Assembly: GCF_004458765.1 (NCBI RefSeq)
Contig: NZ_SPJX01000187.1
Location: 1-64,000, forward strand
From: Microvirga pakistanensis
GTDB lineage: Bacteria; Pseudomonadota; Alphaproteobacteria; Rhizobiales; Beijerinckiaceae
Direction of reading: 5' to 3'
Length of the DNA: 64,000 nt
Part shown: one piece after another, positions 56,998-64,000 of the stretch
Position numbering within the stretch: position 1 is the stretch's first letter
How the letters are laid out: each line of letters starts with the position of its first letter
Notes under the pieces: model-generated
What the model saw: the letters and a program-made list of their open reading frames with translations, nothing else
Database searches by the model: none
What the model was told of the DNA's origin: nothing
Made by a program: the position numbers and the translations under genes

Positions 56998-58287
56998 ATG
57001 AAGCTGGCTGAATGGTTGTCCCGTAACGGCATGTCGCGCGTCGAGTTCGCGCGGCGGATCGGCGTCACTCCCGGCGCCATCACCCAAATGTGCAATTCGG
57101 ATCATGCCTGGCTTTCGCGGGACACCGCGGAACTGATCGCCCGCGAGACCCGCGGAGCGGTCACACCCAATGATTTTCTGCCCCTATCCGCCCAGGAGGC
57201 CCTGATGTCCAATTCCGTCACCGAAGCCATCGAGGCTTTCGCTCGCGGTGAGATCGTGATCGTCACGGATGACGACGACCGCGAGAACGAGGGCGATCTC
57301 ATCGTCGCCGCCTCCCTGTGCACGCCCGAGAAGATGGCCTTCATCATCCGCAACACCTGCGGGATCGTCTGCGCGCCGCTCACGGGCGCGGAGGCGCGCC
57401 GCCTGCGCCTCGATCCGATGGTGGCCTCCAACGACGCGCCGCTCGGCACCGCCTTCACCGTCTCGGTCGACGTGAAGCACGGGCTGACCACGGGCATCTC
57501 GGCCGAGCAGCGCTCCAACACCGTTCGGGCGCTCGCCAACAACAACATGGGGGCGGCCGATTTCGTGCGCCCCGGCCACATCTTCCCACTGATCGCCAAG
57601 GACGGCGGCGTGCTCATGCGCTCCGGCCATACGGAAGCCGCCGTCGATCTCTGCAAGCTGGCGAACCTGCCGCCGGTGGGAGTGATCTGCGAACTCGCCA
57701 ACGACGACGGCACGGTGATGAAGGGGGCGCAGATCGACGCCTTCGCCGAGAAGCACAGCCTCAAGCGGATCTCGGTGGCCGATCTGATTGCCTACCGTCA
57801 GTCGCGCGAAAAGCTCGTCGAGCGCATCGCCACCTTTCCGGTGGAGACGCCTTGGGGCTCGTTCACGGGCTATGCCTATTCGACGCCTTTCGACAGCGTG
57901 CAGCACATGGCGGTGGTGCATGGCCGCATCGGCGACGGCACCAACATCCCGGTGCGCCTGCACCGGGCCAATGCGCTCACCGACGTGTTCGAGGGCGGCA
58001 GGACCGTGGCCACCGTCATGCAGCGCTTCGTCAAGGAGGGCCGGGGCGTTCTCGTCTACCTGCGCGACGGCACCGCAGGCGTGCCGACCACATCCTACTC
58101 GGAGCACGAGGAGAGCGCCTCGGAAGCGGTACGTTCCAGCCTATGGCGCGAGATCGGCCTTGGCGCACAGATCCTGAGGGATCTCGGCGTCGTCTCCATC
58201 CGCAATCTCGCCACCTCAAGCCGGTCCTATGTCGGCCTCTCCGGCTTCGGCATCGATCTGCTCGGCCAGGAGCCGATCGAGGGCTGA
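56998..58287 (+). CDS. ribB: HTH-fused 3,4-dihydroxy-2-butanone-4-phosphate synthase with degenerate GTP cyclohydrolase II domain
   Basis: 429 residues in three parts. Residues 1-65 form a Cro/XRE-like HTH (AEWLSRNGMSRVEFARRIGVTPGAITQM). About 73-275 is RibB (IVTDDDDRENEGDLIVAA, SNDAPLGTAFTVSVD, GHTEAAVDLCKLA), which makes the four-carbon riboflavin precursor. About 276-429 resembles GTP cyclohydrolase II but lacks the zinc cysteines, as in RibBX-type proteins. An in-frame ATG at 57205 has a strong AGGAGG site 5 nt before it and would give a normal RibBX; the ATG at 56998 has a weak site. Two products are possible. Confidence 0.92.
   Translation: MKLAEWLSRNGMSRVEFARRIGVTPGAITQMCNSDHAWLSRDTAELIARETRGAVTPNDFLPLSAQEALMSNSVTEAIEAFARGEIVIVTDDDDRENEGDLIVAASLCTPEKMAFIIRNTCGIVCAPLTGAEARRLRLDPMVASNDAPLGTAFTVSVDVKHGLTTGISAEQRSNTVRALANNNMGAADFVRPGHIFPLIAKDGGVLMRSGHTEAAVDLCKLANLPPVGVICELANDDGTVMKGAQIDAFAEKHSLKRISVADLIAYRQSREKLVERIATFPVETPWGSFTGYAYSTPFDSVQHMAVVHGRIGDGTNIPVRLHRANALTDVFEGGRTVATVMQRFVKEGRGVLVYLRDGTAGVPTTSYSEHEESASEAVRSSLWREIGLGAQILRDLGVVSIRNLATSSRSYVGLSGFGIDLLGQEPIEG
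57194..57207 (+). promoter_or_regulatory. Strong internal ribosome site at ribB codon 70
   Basis: AGGAGG (57194-57199) precedes an in-frame ATG (57205) by 5 nt. The peptide from there, MSNSVTEAIEAFARGEIVIV, is the usual RibB N-terminus. Confidence 0.65.
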
Positions 58288-58295
58288 TGCGTCTT

Positions 58296-58326
58296 GCGTC
58301 ATGCCCGGAACGAGCCCGGGCACGAC
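58296..58326. repeat. Dispersed palindromic element, family A (half copy)
   Basis: CGTCATGCCCGG, a short loop, then CCCGGGCACGACG, after the ribB stop. Confidence 0.65.
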
Positions 58327-58346
58327 GAGGAGGGTGATCAGGGCCT

Positions 58347-58483
58347 AGAGCATCGGCCCCAAAAGTGGATTCCACTTTTGGGATCTAATCCGATGCTCAA
58401 CTCCTTAAGCAGCGCATTGTTGGGCCGGAAAGCCGGGTCCACTTTTCACTGACGCGGCCCTCTGGGTCCGCACGATGCGCTAA
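58347..58483. repeat. Dispersed palindrome cluster, family C
   Basis: AGAGCATCGG...CCGATGCTC encloses a smaller CAAAAGTGGA/TCCACTTTTG stem. A second, decayed copy follows (AGCGCATTG ... GCACGATGCGCT). The cluster fills the space between the convergent ribB and deacetylase genes. Confidence 0.65.
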
Positions 58484-59421
58484 GTATTCATCTCGCGCCC
58501 CATCAGGGCGTCGAGGTGGAAGGCGGCTGATTTCGACAATCCTTCGAGATCGTAGCCGCCTTCGAGAAGCGACACGATGCGCCGCCCGCAATGCCGGTCG
58601 GCGAGATCCATGAGCTTCTGCGTGGCCCAGGCGAAATCCGTCTCGGTGAGGTTGAGGCTCGCAAGCGGATCGCGCCAATGGGCGTCGAAGCCTGCGGAAA
58701 TGATGATGAGGTCGGGCGCGAAGGCGTCGATGCGCGGCAGAATGGCCGTCTCCACCGCCTCGCGGAAGGCTTCCGTGCCGTCGCCGGCATTGAGGGGCGC
58801 GTTGACGATCGTGTTGTGCTCGCCCGTCTCCGAGAGGGCGCCCGTTCCGGGATAAAGCGGAGCCTCGTGGGTGGAGCAATAGAGAACGCTGGCATCGTTC
58901 CAGAAAATGTCCTGCGTGCCGTTGCCGTGGTGGACGTCCCAGTCGAAGATCGCGACCCGCTCGGCGCCGTGCATCCTCTGCGCGTGGCGCGCCGCGATGG
59001 CGGCATTGTTGAAGAAGCAGAACCCCATGGCCTTGACGCGCTCCGCATGATGACCGGGCGGGCGCATGGCCACGAAGGCACTCGTCGCATGGCCGACCAT
59101 GACCTCGTCGACCGCCTTCACCGCGCCGCCGGCGCCGCGCAGGGCGGCCTCGTAGGTGCCCGGCGACATGACCGTGTCGTCGTCGATCCGCACGAGACCT
59201 TCCCGGGGCGCGATGTCCCGCAGCTTCACCACGTAGCCTTCGGGATGGGCGAGGGTGAGGCTTTCCATCTCCGCCATGGGCGCCTGATCCCGGATCAGGG
59301 CAGTGAAGCGCTCCTTCTCCAGGGCGCGCTCGATGGCGCGGATGCGGTCCGGCCGCTCGGGATGGCCGAGGGGCGTCTGATGGTCGAGGCAGGACGGATG
59401 GCTGATGTAGAGCGTGGACAT
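58480..59421 (-). CDS. Histone deacetylase-family amidohydrolase
   Basis: A 313-residue arginase/deacetylase-fold protein. Zinc and active-site motifs are AMRPPGHHAER, FFNNAAIAARHAQ, FDWDVHHGNGTQDIFW and IISAGFDAHWRDPL, and the C-terminal LLEGGYDLEGL. Bacterial members act on acetylated small molecules such as polyamines or on acetyl-lysine; the substrate is unknown. In relatives this gene often lies next to xseB-dxs; here it is 23 kb away. Confidence 0.93.
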   Translation of the reverse strand: MSTLYISHPSCLDHQTPLGHPERPDRIRAIERALEKERFTALIRDQAPMAEMESLTLAHPEGYVVKLRDIAPREGLVRIDDDTVMSPGTYEAALRGAGGAVKAVDEVMVGHATSAFVAMRPPGHHAERVKAMGFCFFNNAAIAARHAQRMHGAERVAIFDWDVHHGNGTQDIFWNDASVLYCSTHEAPLYPGTGALSETGEHNTIVNAPLNAGDGTEAFREAVETAILPRIDAFAPDLIIISAGFDAHWRDPLASLNLTETDFAWATQKLMDLADRHCGRRIVSLLEGGYDLEGLSKSAAFHLDALMGREMNT

Positions 59422-59624
59422 GCAAGCACTTGATTGAGGGTGGAAAAACAGTGTCGCAGCGGCGCAAGGGATTGTCCATGTTGTTGCGATGCAACACCTC
59501 TCATGCGCTAACCGTGGCATTGTTGCGATGATTCGCTGAACGGCTCCGGGTTCCGCTGCCCTGTCGTAACGGCGTTGCGTCAACCCAAGCTGTCCTCGCG
59601 ACAGCCCAGCAGAGCTTTGTTCCG

Positions 59625-60215
59625 ATGCGCCTCTCGAGCCTCGTTTTCCTTGTGGTAACCATGGCGGTCGCCTTGGCCGGGTGTACCTACAAGGGCGTTC
59701 CCGATCCCCAGGTCTCCGCCCGTGACGCGGAGTGGATGGCGCAGATTCCGGCCGCTCAGGAGGAGCCGCGCTACGCCCGCTACCTAGTCGACGATCCGAC
59801 CGGCGAGGCGCCCGGCACGATCGTGGTGGATACGAAGCAGCGCTTTCTCTATCTCGTGCAGGACGGCAGGAAGGCGATCCGCTACGGCGTCGCCGTCGGC
59901 GACGAGGCCTATGGCTGGACCGGCACCTCGCATGTGGCCCGCAAGGCGGAATGGCCGAACTGGAATCCGCCGGCCGAGATGAAGGCGCGCTGGCCCCATG
60001 TTCATGCGATGAACGGCGGCCCGGCCAACCCGCTCGGCGCCCGCGCCCTCTATCTCTACGAGGGCAACCGCGACACGCTCTACCGCATCCACGGCACCAA
60101 CGAGCCGGAGAAGATTGGTCAGGCGGTTTCGTCCGGCTGCATCCGGATGCGCAACATCGACGTGATTGATCTCTACAACCGCGTGGCGCTGAACACGAAA
60201 GTCATCGTCCGCTAA
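59625..60215 (+). CDS. L,D-transpeptidase lipoprotein (YkuD domain), copy 2
   Basis: A 196-residue lipoprotein: signal with lipobox ALAGC (Cys20), then a YkuD domain with IVVDTKQRFLYLVQDGRKAIRYGV, NPLGARALYLYEGN and the catalytic HGTNEPEKIGQAVSSGCIRM (Cys in SSGCIRM). It is clearly a paralogue of the protein at 11.6 kb, with a shorter linker. It should act on peptidoglycan in the periplasm. The 203-bp gap upstream contains a GTTGC-GAT-GCAAC palindrome. Confidence 0.92.
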   Translation: MRLSSLVFLVVTMAVALAGCTYKGVPDPQVSARDAEWMAQIPAAQEEPRYARYLVDDPTGEAPGTIVVDTKQRFLYLVQDGRKAIRYGVAVGDEAYGWTGTSHVARKAEWPNWNPPAEMKARWPHVHAMNGGPANPLGARALYLYEGNRDTLYRIHGTNEPEKIGQAVSSGCIRMRNIDVIDLYNRVALNTKVIVR

Positions 60216-60258
60216 AGCATCGTGCAGAAAGGCGGACCCGGTTTTGCGTTCGATGCTC
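60213..60258. repeat. Dispersed palindrome, family C (imperfect copy)
   Basis: AAAGCATCGTGCAGAAA faces TTTTGCGTTCGATGCT, starting right at the end of the L,D-transpeptidase gene. Confidence 0.6.
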
Positions 60259-60303
60259 CCTTCTTGGAGCGGTGCATGGTTCGGGTTCGCAATATGCAAA
60301 CAG

Positions 60304-60329
60304 AAAAAGCGCCCCTCGGGGCGCTTTTT
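60304..60329. terminator. Bidirectional Rho-independent terminator
   Basis: AAAAAGCGCCCC pairs with GGGGCGCTTTTT around TC. T-runs of five on both strands serve the L,D-transpeptidase gene (plus) and the small-protein gene at 60349 (minus). Confidence 0.88.
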
Positions 60330-60348
60330 CGTTGCAGGGGCGATGGAC

Positions 60349-60540
60349 CTAGCGGTCCAGCATCGCCTCCTTGCGGAGAATGGCGGGAGGTTCGAACGTC
60401 GTGGCCTTGGGTCCCACATACTTCACTGAGCGCACGGCGGCCGCCAGGGCGGGGAGGGCGACGGGCTTGAAGGCGGGAATGGTTTGAGCGGTCGCTTTCG
60501 GGGTCGATTGCTGGTCACGGCTCGGGGCAGGCACGGTCAT
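60349..60540 (-). CDS. Small hypothetical protein (63 residues)
   Basis: Sixty-three residues starting MTVPAPSRDQQSTPKATAQ, with an Ala/Val/Leu stretch in the middle (FKPVALPALAAAVRSVKYVG) and a charged end (ILRKEAMLDR). A very good AGGAGGAAA ribosome site precedes the ATG, and a strong terminator follows the stop, so this is a real gene in my view. No membrane or signal segment, and no known family. Confidence 0.7.
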   Translation of the reverse strand: MTVPAPSRDQQSTPKATAQTIPAFKPVALPALAAAVRSVKYVGPKATTFEPPAILRKEAMLDR

Positions 60541-60706
60541 AAAGGTTTCCTCCTGGTCATGGCGGGCGTTGATGCCTGCCGTCATGATCGGGAGCGACAC
60601 GGCCTCTTTGCGGCAAACGCTCGATCATGGCTTGGTTGTCCAACGCCTAATCCGAACAGGCTTAATCGGGGATGAACATGTTCCAGTCTCGCCGAAGAGC
60701 CGGCCT

Positions 60707-61552
60707 TCACAGGGGGGCCCGGCTCATGCGCCGGGCGAAGTCTTCGCCGTCCGCCAAGCCCATCTCGTAGGCCTTCCGGATCCCAGCGGGATTGGTGATG
60801 TCGAATTGCCCGATGGGGACGGGCCTCGACGGCTGGACATAGGTACGCCCTTTCACCTGCGGGAAGGCCCTGTAGAGGCGCGAGAGGATGACGAGCGTCC
60901 TGCCGCCCTGTTCCTCGACCGGGAGAAGCGGTTCGGTGGGCACGTTGTCCACGAGGCCGTCGTCGAGTGCCGCCATGCCGCCGATGCGACCCACCGGCAT
61001 GAAGGGCGGCACGCTGGCGCTCGCCATCAGGGCGGCCGAGAGTTCGGCCGGGGAGGCGAGATCCCGCACGCGGACGAATTCGGGAACGAAGCCCAGGGCC
61101 CGTCCGCCGCGCGGATGGACGGGGGAGCGCAGCTTCTTCTCGATCTGATAGGCGGCGATCCCGAGCGGGATCGCCACGGCCAGCGGCAGGCGCCGAGGCT
61201 GGCGCGCAAGGCCGATCAGGATCTCCGGGCCCTCCTTCAGGCGCTCCAGCGCGGCCTCGTCGATGATTGCCTCGATCAGGCTGCGGTACATGAGGGAAAC
61301 GGGCCAGGGCGAGCCCTCGCGGCGCCAGGCGCGCCACTCGAAATTGCGCCGTCCCTGGCTGCAGCCTTCCGCCACCATTGCGTTGACCCTGCGGCCCAGC
61401 CCCAGGAGGCTGTAGCAGGCCGACCACGCTCCCGCGCTCACGCCGACCACCAGGGATGGGTCGAGGCCCAGGAGAGGAGCCGCCGCCTCCCAGAAGCCGC
61501 CCTGCCAGTAGCAGCGGTTGCCGCCGCCGGCGAATGCCACCGCGTCGAACAT
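60707..61552 (-). CDS. Patatin-like phospholipase
   Basis: A 281-residue patatin-family hydrolase. The oxyanion loop is AFAGGGNRCYWQGG, the nucleophile Ser39 is in VGVSAGAWSA (GxSxG), and the catalytic Asp is in ALDDGLVDNVP. No signal peptide. It lies 5 bp after the MarR-family gene's stop, on the same strand, so the two are an operon and the regulator may control it. The lipid substrate is unknown. Confidence 0.92.
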   Translation of the reverse strand: MFDAVAFAGGGNRCYWQGGFWEAAAPLLGLDPSLVVGVSAGAWSACYSLLGLGRRVNAMVAEGCSQGRRNFEWRAWRREGSPWPVSLMYRSLIEAIIDEAALERLKEGPEILIGLARQPRRLPLAVAIPLGIAAYQIEKKLRSPVHPRGGRALGFVPEFVRVRDLASPAELSAALMASASVPPFMPVGRIGGMAALDDGLVDNVPTEPLLPVEEQGGRTLVILSRLYRAFPQVKGRTYVQPSRPVPIGQFDITNPAGIRKAYEMGLADGEDFARRMSRAPL

Positions 61553-61557
61553 GGCTC

Positions 61558-62052
61558 CTATCGCTCGATGGTGGCGAGCGCTGCCTCTTCCTCGTGGCGG
61601 GCGCGTTCGCGCCAGGCGAGCACGATCCGCTCGAGATCGGCGAGGTCCTGCTCGGGGAGAGAGCCCAGGGTACGCTGCACATAGGCGCGTTGCGCGGCGA
61701 TTCCCTTCTCGGCCAGGTCACGGCCCTTCTTGGTGAGATACAGCGCGTTCGAGCGCCTGTCGCCCGGAATGGAGCGGCGCTCGACGAGGTCCGCCTCCAC
61801 CATCCGGTCCAGAAGGCCTGAGACATTCCCCTTGGTGACATAAAGCCGTTCCGCCAGTTCCTGCTGGCTCAGTCCCTCCCGTTCCGTCAGGGTGGACAGG
61901 AGGTCGAACTGGGGAATCGACAGGCCGATCGCCCGCAGCTCCCCGGCGACCGTATTGAGCGCGCGGCGGTGCAGGCGAATGACGCGGAACCAGATACGAA
62001 GCGGATCCGATCCGAGGTCCGCAGGGGCGGAGGAGGGGGAAGGCACGGACAT
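61558..62052 (-). CDS. MarR-family transcriptional regulator
   Basis: A 164-residue regulator with a winged HTH: LSIPQFDLLSTLTEREGLSQQELAERLYVTKGNVSGLLDRMVEADLVERRSIPGDRRSNALYLTKKG. Flanking helices give the dimer. It is upstream of and probably co-transcribed with the patatin gene, and divergent from the DUF898 gene. An AT-rich palindrome in the divergent gap could be its operator. The ligand is unknown. Confidence 0.93.
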   Translation of the reverse strand: MSVPSPSSAPADLGSDPLRIWFRVIRLHRRALNTVAGELRAIGLSIPQFDLLSTLTEREGLSQQELAERLYVTKGNVSGLLDRMVEADLVERRSIPGDRRSNALYLTKKGRDLAEKGIAAQRAYVQRTLGSLPEQDLADLERIVLAWRERARHEEEAALATIER

Positions 62053-62180
62053 GAGGCTCCTGGTGAGGAGGATAGTTTAGGGTGAAACAGTTCATGCCGT
62101 CATCCCCAGCGGAGAGTTCTCGACCGCAAACGCGGATGCCGGTCTCAGAAAAGCGTGAATAAACGACCTGCTCTTGATGT

Positions 62181-62194
62181 TATATAGTTATATA
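62181..62194. promoter_or_regulatory. AT-rich palindrome in the marR-DUF898 gap
   Basis: TATATA-GT-TATATA, in an AT-rich island of a GC-rich genome, midway between the divergent genes. MarR proteins often bind such short, closely spaced palindromes. Confidence 0.45.
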
Positions 62195-62248
62195 TTTCAT
62201 TGGTTTTTATGCTAAGGCGGTCGCTATCCTCCCTGAAGGTTTAGGACC

Positions 62249-63475
62249 ATGACTGCTTCACTCTCATCCAACGTTCCGCTGACACCACATCAGGCATCCC
62301 CCGTGTCCTTCTCCGGACGCGGAGGCGAGTTCCTCAAGATGCTGGTGACTGGGAGCCTCTACCAGATACCCACCTTCGGCTTCTACCGCTTCTGGCTGAT
62401 CACGAAGCTGCGCCGTCACCTCTGGGCGAATACCCGGGTCGAGGGCGAATCCTTCGAGTACACGGGCACGGCGAAGGAGCTGCTGATCGGCTTCCTGATC
62501 GCCCTCGCCATTCTGGCGCCGCTCTACATCGCGATCTTCGCGGTCTCGTTCTTGCTCGAAGAGCAGGCTGCGTTCGCCAGCATTCCTCTCTTCCTCGTCC
62601 TGTACGTGCTGGCGCATTTCGGCAGCTATCGCGCCCGCAAGTATCGCGCGACCCGGACCGTCTTCCGGGGCGTGCGCTTCTGGATGAAGGGGTCGGGCTG
62701 GGCCTATGCCTTCCGGGCCGTTCTGTGGGACTTCGCCAATCTGTCCACCCTCGGATTGTCCCTGCCGTGGGCGATGGCCTCCCTCGAACGATACCGCATG
62801 CGCCACACCTATTTCGGCAATGTCCAGGGCGACTTTTCCGGCACCGGCTGGACGCTGTTCAAGCACGGCTGGTGGTTGTGGGCGCTCAGCTGGATTGCAC
62901 TCGGCGGCAGCATCGCGCTTAGTTTCCATCTGGCCGAGACCTTTCCCGAGCACGAGAAGACTTATGCCGGTATTGGTCCGTTCATCGCATTTCTCCTTCT
63001 TGCGCTGCTTTGGCCGCTCGTGATGGCGATCTTCACCCGCTGGCATATCGATGGCCTGCGCTTCGGGGACGCGGTGGTGTCGAGCCGGCTCCGGACCGGC
63101 ACGTTCTACGGCCTGTTCTTCAAGGTGATCTTCTCGTCCATCGGCTATGCGGTCGCCTTCAGCGTCGTGTTCGCGATCGGAGCCGTCGTGGTCGGCCTGT
63201 TCTTCCAGGAGGCTCTGGCGGAGGTGCAGGCCGGCGAATGGACCGGCGGGGCGATGGTCGTGGCCACCTTGGGGGCGATCGCCTACCTCGTGTTCCTCCT
63301 CGGCTTCGGAATCATTCAGCGCTATTTCTTCGGCCGTGGTCTGTGGGCCGCCATCGCCAACACCACATCGGTCTCGAACCTGCGTTCGTTGGACGAGGCT
63401 CTCGCTGCCGGGCGGAAAACGGGCGGCATGGGCGAGGGTCTCGCCGACGCGCTCGACTTCAACGTTGGCATTTGA
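62249..63475 (+). CDS. YjgN-family (DUF898) membrane protein
   Basis: A 408-residue inner-membrane protein with about seven to eight helices. Family marks are FSGRGGEFLKMLVTGSLYQIPTFGFYRFWLITKLRRHLWANT, FEYTGTAKELLIGFLIA and the second repeat FRGVRFWMKGSGWAYA, and RHTYFGNVQGDFSGTG. Its function is not established. It is followed after 8 bp by the next gene, which in related genomes is an M48-type peptidase. Confidence 0.9.
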   Translation: MTASLSSNVPLTPHQASPVSFSGRGGEFLKMLVTGSLYQIPTFGFYRFWLITKLRRHLWANTRVEGESFEYTGTAKELLIGFLIALAILAPLYIAIFAVSFLLEEQAAFASIPLFLVLYVLAHFGSYRARKYRATRTVFRGVRFWMKGSGWAYAFRAVLWDFANLSTLGLSLPWAMASLERYRMRHTYFGNVQGDFSGTGWTLFKHGWWLWALSWIALGGSIALSFHLAETFPEHEKTYAGIGPFIAFLLLALLWPLVMAIFTRWHIDGLRFGDAVVSSRLRTGTFYGLFFKVIFSSIGYAVAFSVVFAIGAVVVGLFFQEALAEVQAGEWTGGAMVVATLGAIAYLVFLLGFGIIQRYFFGRGLWAAIANTTSVSNLRSLDEALAAGRKTGGMGEGLADALDFNVGI

Positions 63476-63483
63476 GGTGAAGC

Positions 63484-64000
63484 ATGCCGGATGCGGTGTT
63501 CTATGACGGAGCGAGCGCCCGACGACGGGCCGTTACCCTCAAGGTCACCGCATCGAGTCTCGACCTGCACGAGGGAGGCGAGTGGATCGCCTCTTGGCCT
63601 GCAGGCGAGGTCCGCCGGAAGGATGCCCCTGACGGCGTCCTGCGCCTCGCGCGGGAGGGCGGGCCGGATCTTGCGCGTCTCGACGTGACGGACCCGGCCG
63701 ATCAGGTGGCGGTTCGGCTGCATTGCCATCGGCTCGAGGGTCGCGAGGACCGGGAGCGGACGGGGCCTATCGTCTTCTGGTCCGCCGCGACCGCGATCTC
63801 GATCATCCTGTGCGTGTTCTATCTCATTCCTCTCCTGGCGGAGACGCTCACGCCGCTCATTCCCATCTCGGTTGAACAGCGCATCGGAAAAGCCGTCGAC
63901 AATCAGCTGCGTGCTCTCGTGCGCGACGACCTCTGCGAAGCGCCCGAGGGGACGGCGGCCCTGCGGAAGCTGACCGAGCGCCTCGCCGGGGCGAAGGGCG
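63484..64000 (+). CDS. M48-type metallopeptidase, N-terminal part (3' partial)
   Basis: 172 codons run to the window edge. The start has a PH-like beta-rich part (MPDAVFYDGASARRRAVTL, HEGGEWIASWPAGEV), then one membrane helix (IVFWSAATAISIILCVFYLIPLLAE at about 98-122) and RIGKAVDNQLRAL. The HExxH zinc motif is not reached, so the peptidase call rests on the N-terminal layout and on the DUF898 neighbour. The two are probably one operon. Confidence 0.65.
   Translation, partial: MPDAVFYDGASARRRAVTLKVTASSLDLHEGGEWIASWPAGEVRRKDAPDGVLRLAREGGPDLARLDVTDPADQVAVRLHCHRLEGREDRERTGPIVFWSAATAISIILCVFYLIPLLAETLTPLIPISVEQRIGKAVDNQLRALVRDDLCEAPEGTAALRKLTERLAGAKG

Overview
The window is GC-rich, densely coded chromosomal DNA from an alphaproteobacterium, most likely a Hyphomicrobiales (Rhizobiales) member of the Methylobacteriaceae/Microvirga kind. 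The support is the gene content (TIGR02301 next to a Nudix gene, ispB divergent from a DUF2007-trmN6-S49-glyQS series, a RibB with a degenerate GTP cyclohydrolase II domain, a SAM-II riboswitch) and several families of dispersed intergenic palindromes of the sort common in this order. The genus is inferred. I see no rRNA, tRNA, CRISPR array, insertion sequence, integrase or prophage gene.

Layout. 0-4.5 kb: end of an ETF-ubiquinone oxidoreductase gene, a TPR protein, ispE, and metQ behind a SAM-II riboswitch leader. 4.5-12.2 kb: ispB divergent from DUF2007-trmN6-like, an S49 protease, glyQ-glyS and an L,D-transpeptidase. 12.4-18.7 kb: ppdK, small membrane proteins, a GFA protein, an XRE regulator and a SleB-type cell wall hydrolase. 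18.7-28.6 kb: MFS transporter, AcuI-like reductase, LysR/wrbA pair, tsaC, acyl-CoA dehydrogenase-SDR pair, corA and an HMCES/YedK protein. 28.7-36.6 kb: rumA-tlyA, dxs and xseB on the minus strand, interrupted by plus-strand genes (a Tat-type superoxide dismutase, then an O-antigen-ligase-like protein and a GT61 glycosyltransferase). 36.6-46.4 kb: DUF2339 membrane protein, tyrosine phosphatase, HD phosphohydrolase, tag, paiB-like gene, hybrid PAS kinase, ygfZ, dihydroorotase. 46.4-52.6 kb: a frameshifted GIY-YIG gene, HTH-citrate synthase-Nudix-TIGR02301 operon divergent from a second citrate synthase, SDR, pdxH. 52.6-60.5 kb: lipoprotein, DnaJ-like protein, fabI, histidine phosphatase, aroC, HTH-RibB fusion, histone deacetylase-like enzyme, second L,D-transpeptidase. 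60.7-64 kb: MarR-patatin pair, DUF898 protein and the start of an M48-type gene.

Most of the window is housekeeping: isoprenoid synthesis (ispE, ispB, dxs), translation (glyQS, tsaC, rRNA methylases), envelope (two L,D-transpeptidases, SleB, fabI), and cofactors (ribB, pdxH). The most unusual signals are regulatory: (1) a SAM-II riboswitch followed by two mutually exclusive hairpins and a 27-codon Met/Cys-containing leader ORF upstream of metQ; (2) a RibB carrying an N-terminal Cro/XRE-like DNA-binding domain, with an operator-like palindrome upstream and a strong internal ribosome site that could make a RibB lacking that domain; (3) a citrate synthase fused to a MerR/excisionase-like HTH, divergent from an ordinary citrate synthase, with a tandem 8-bp repeat at its start. 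All readings were made by eye; no search or folding program was run.
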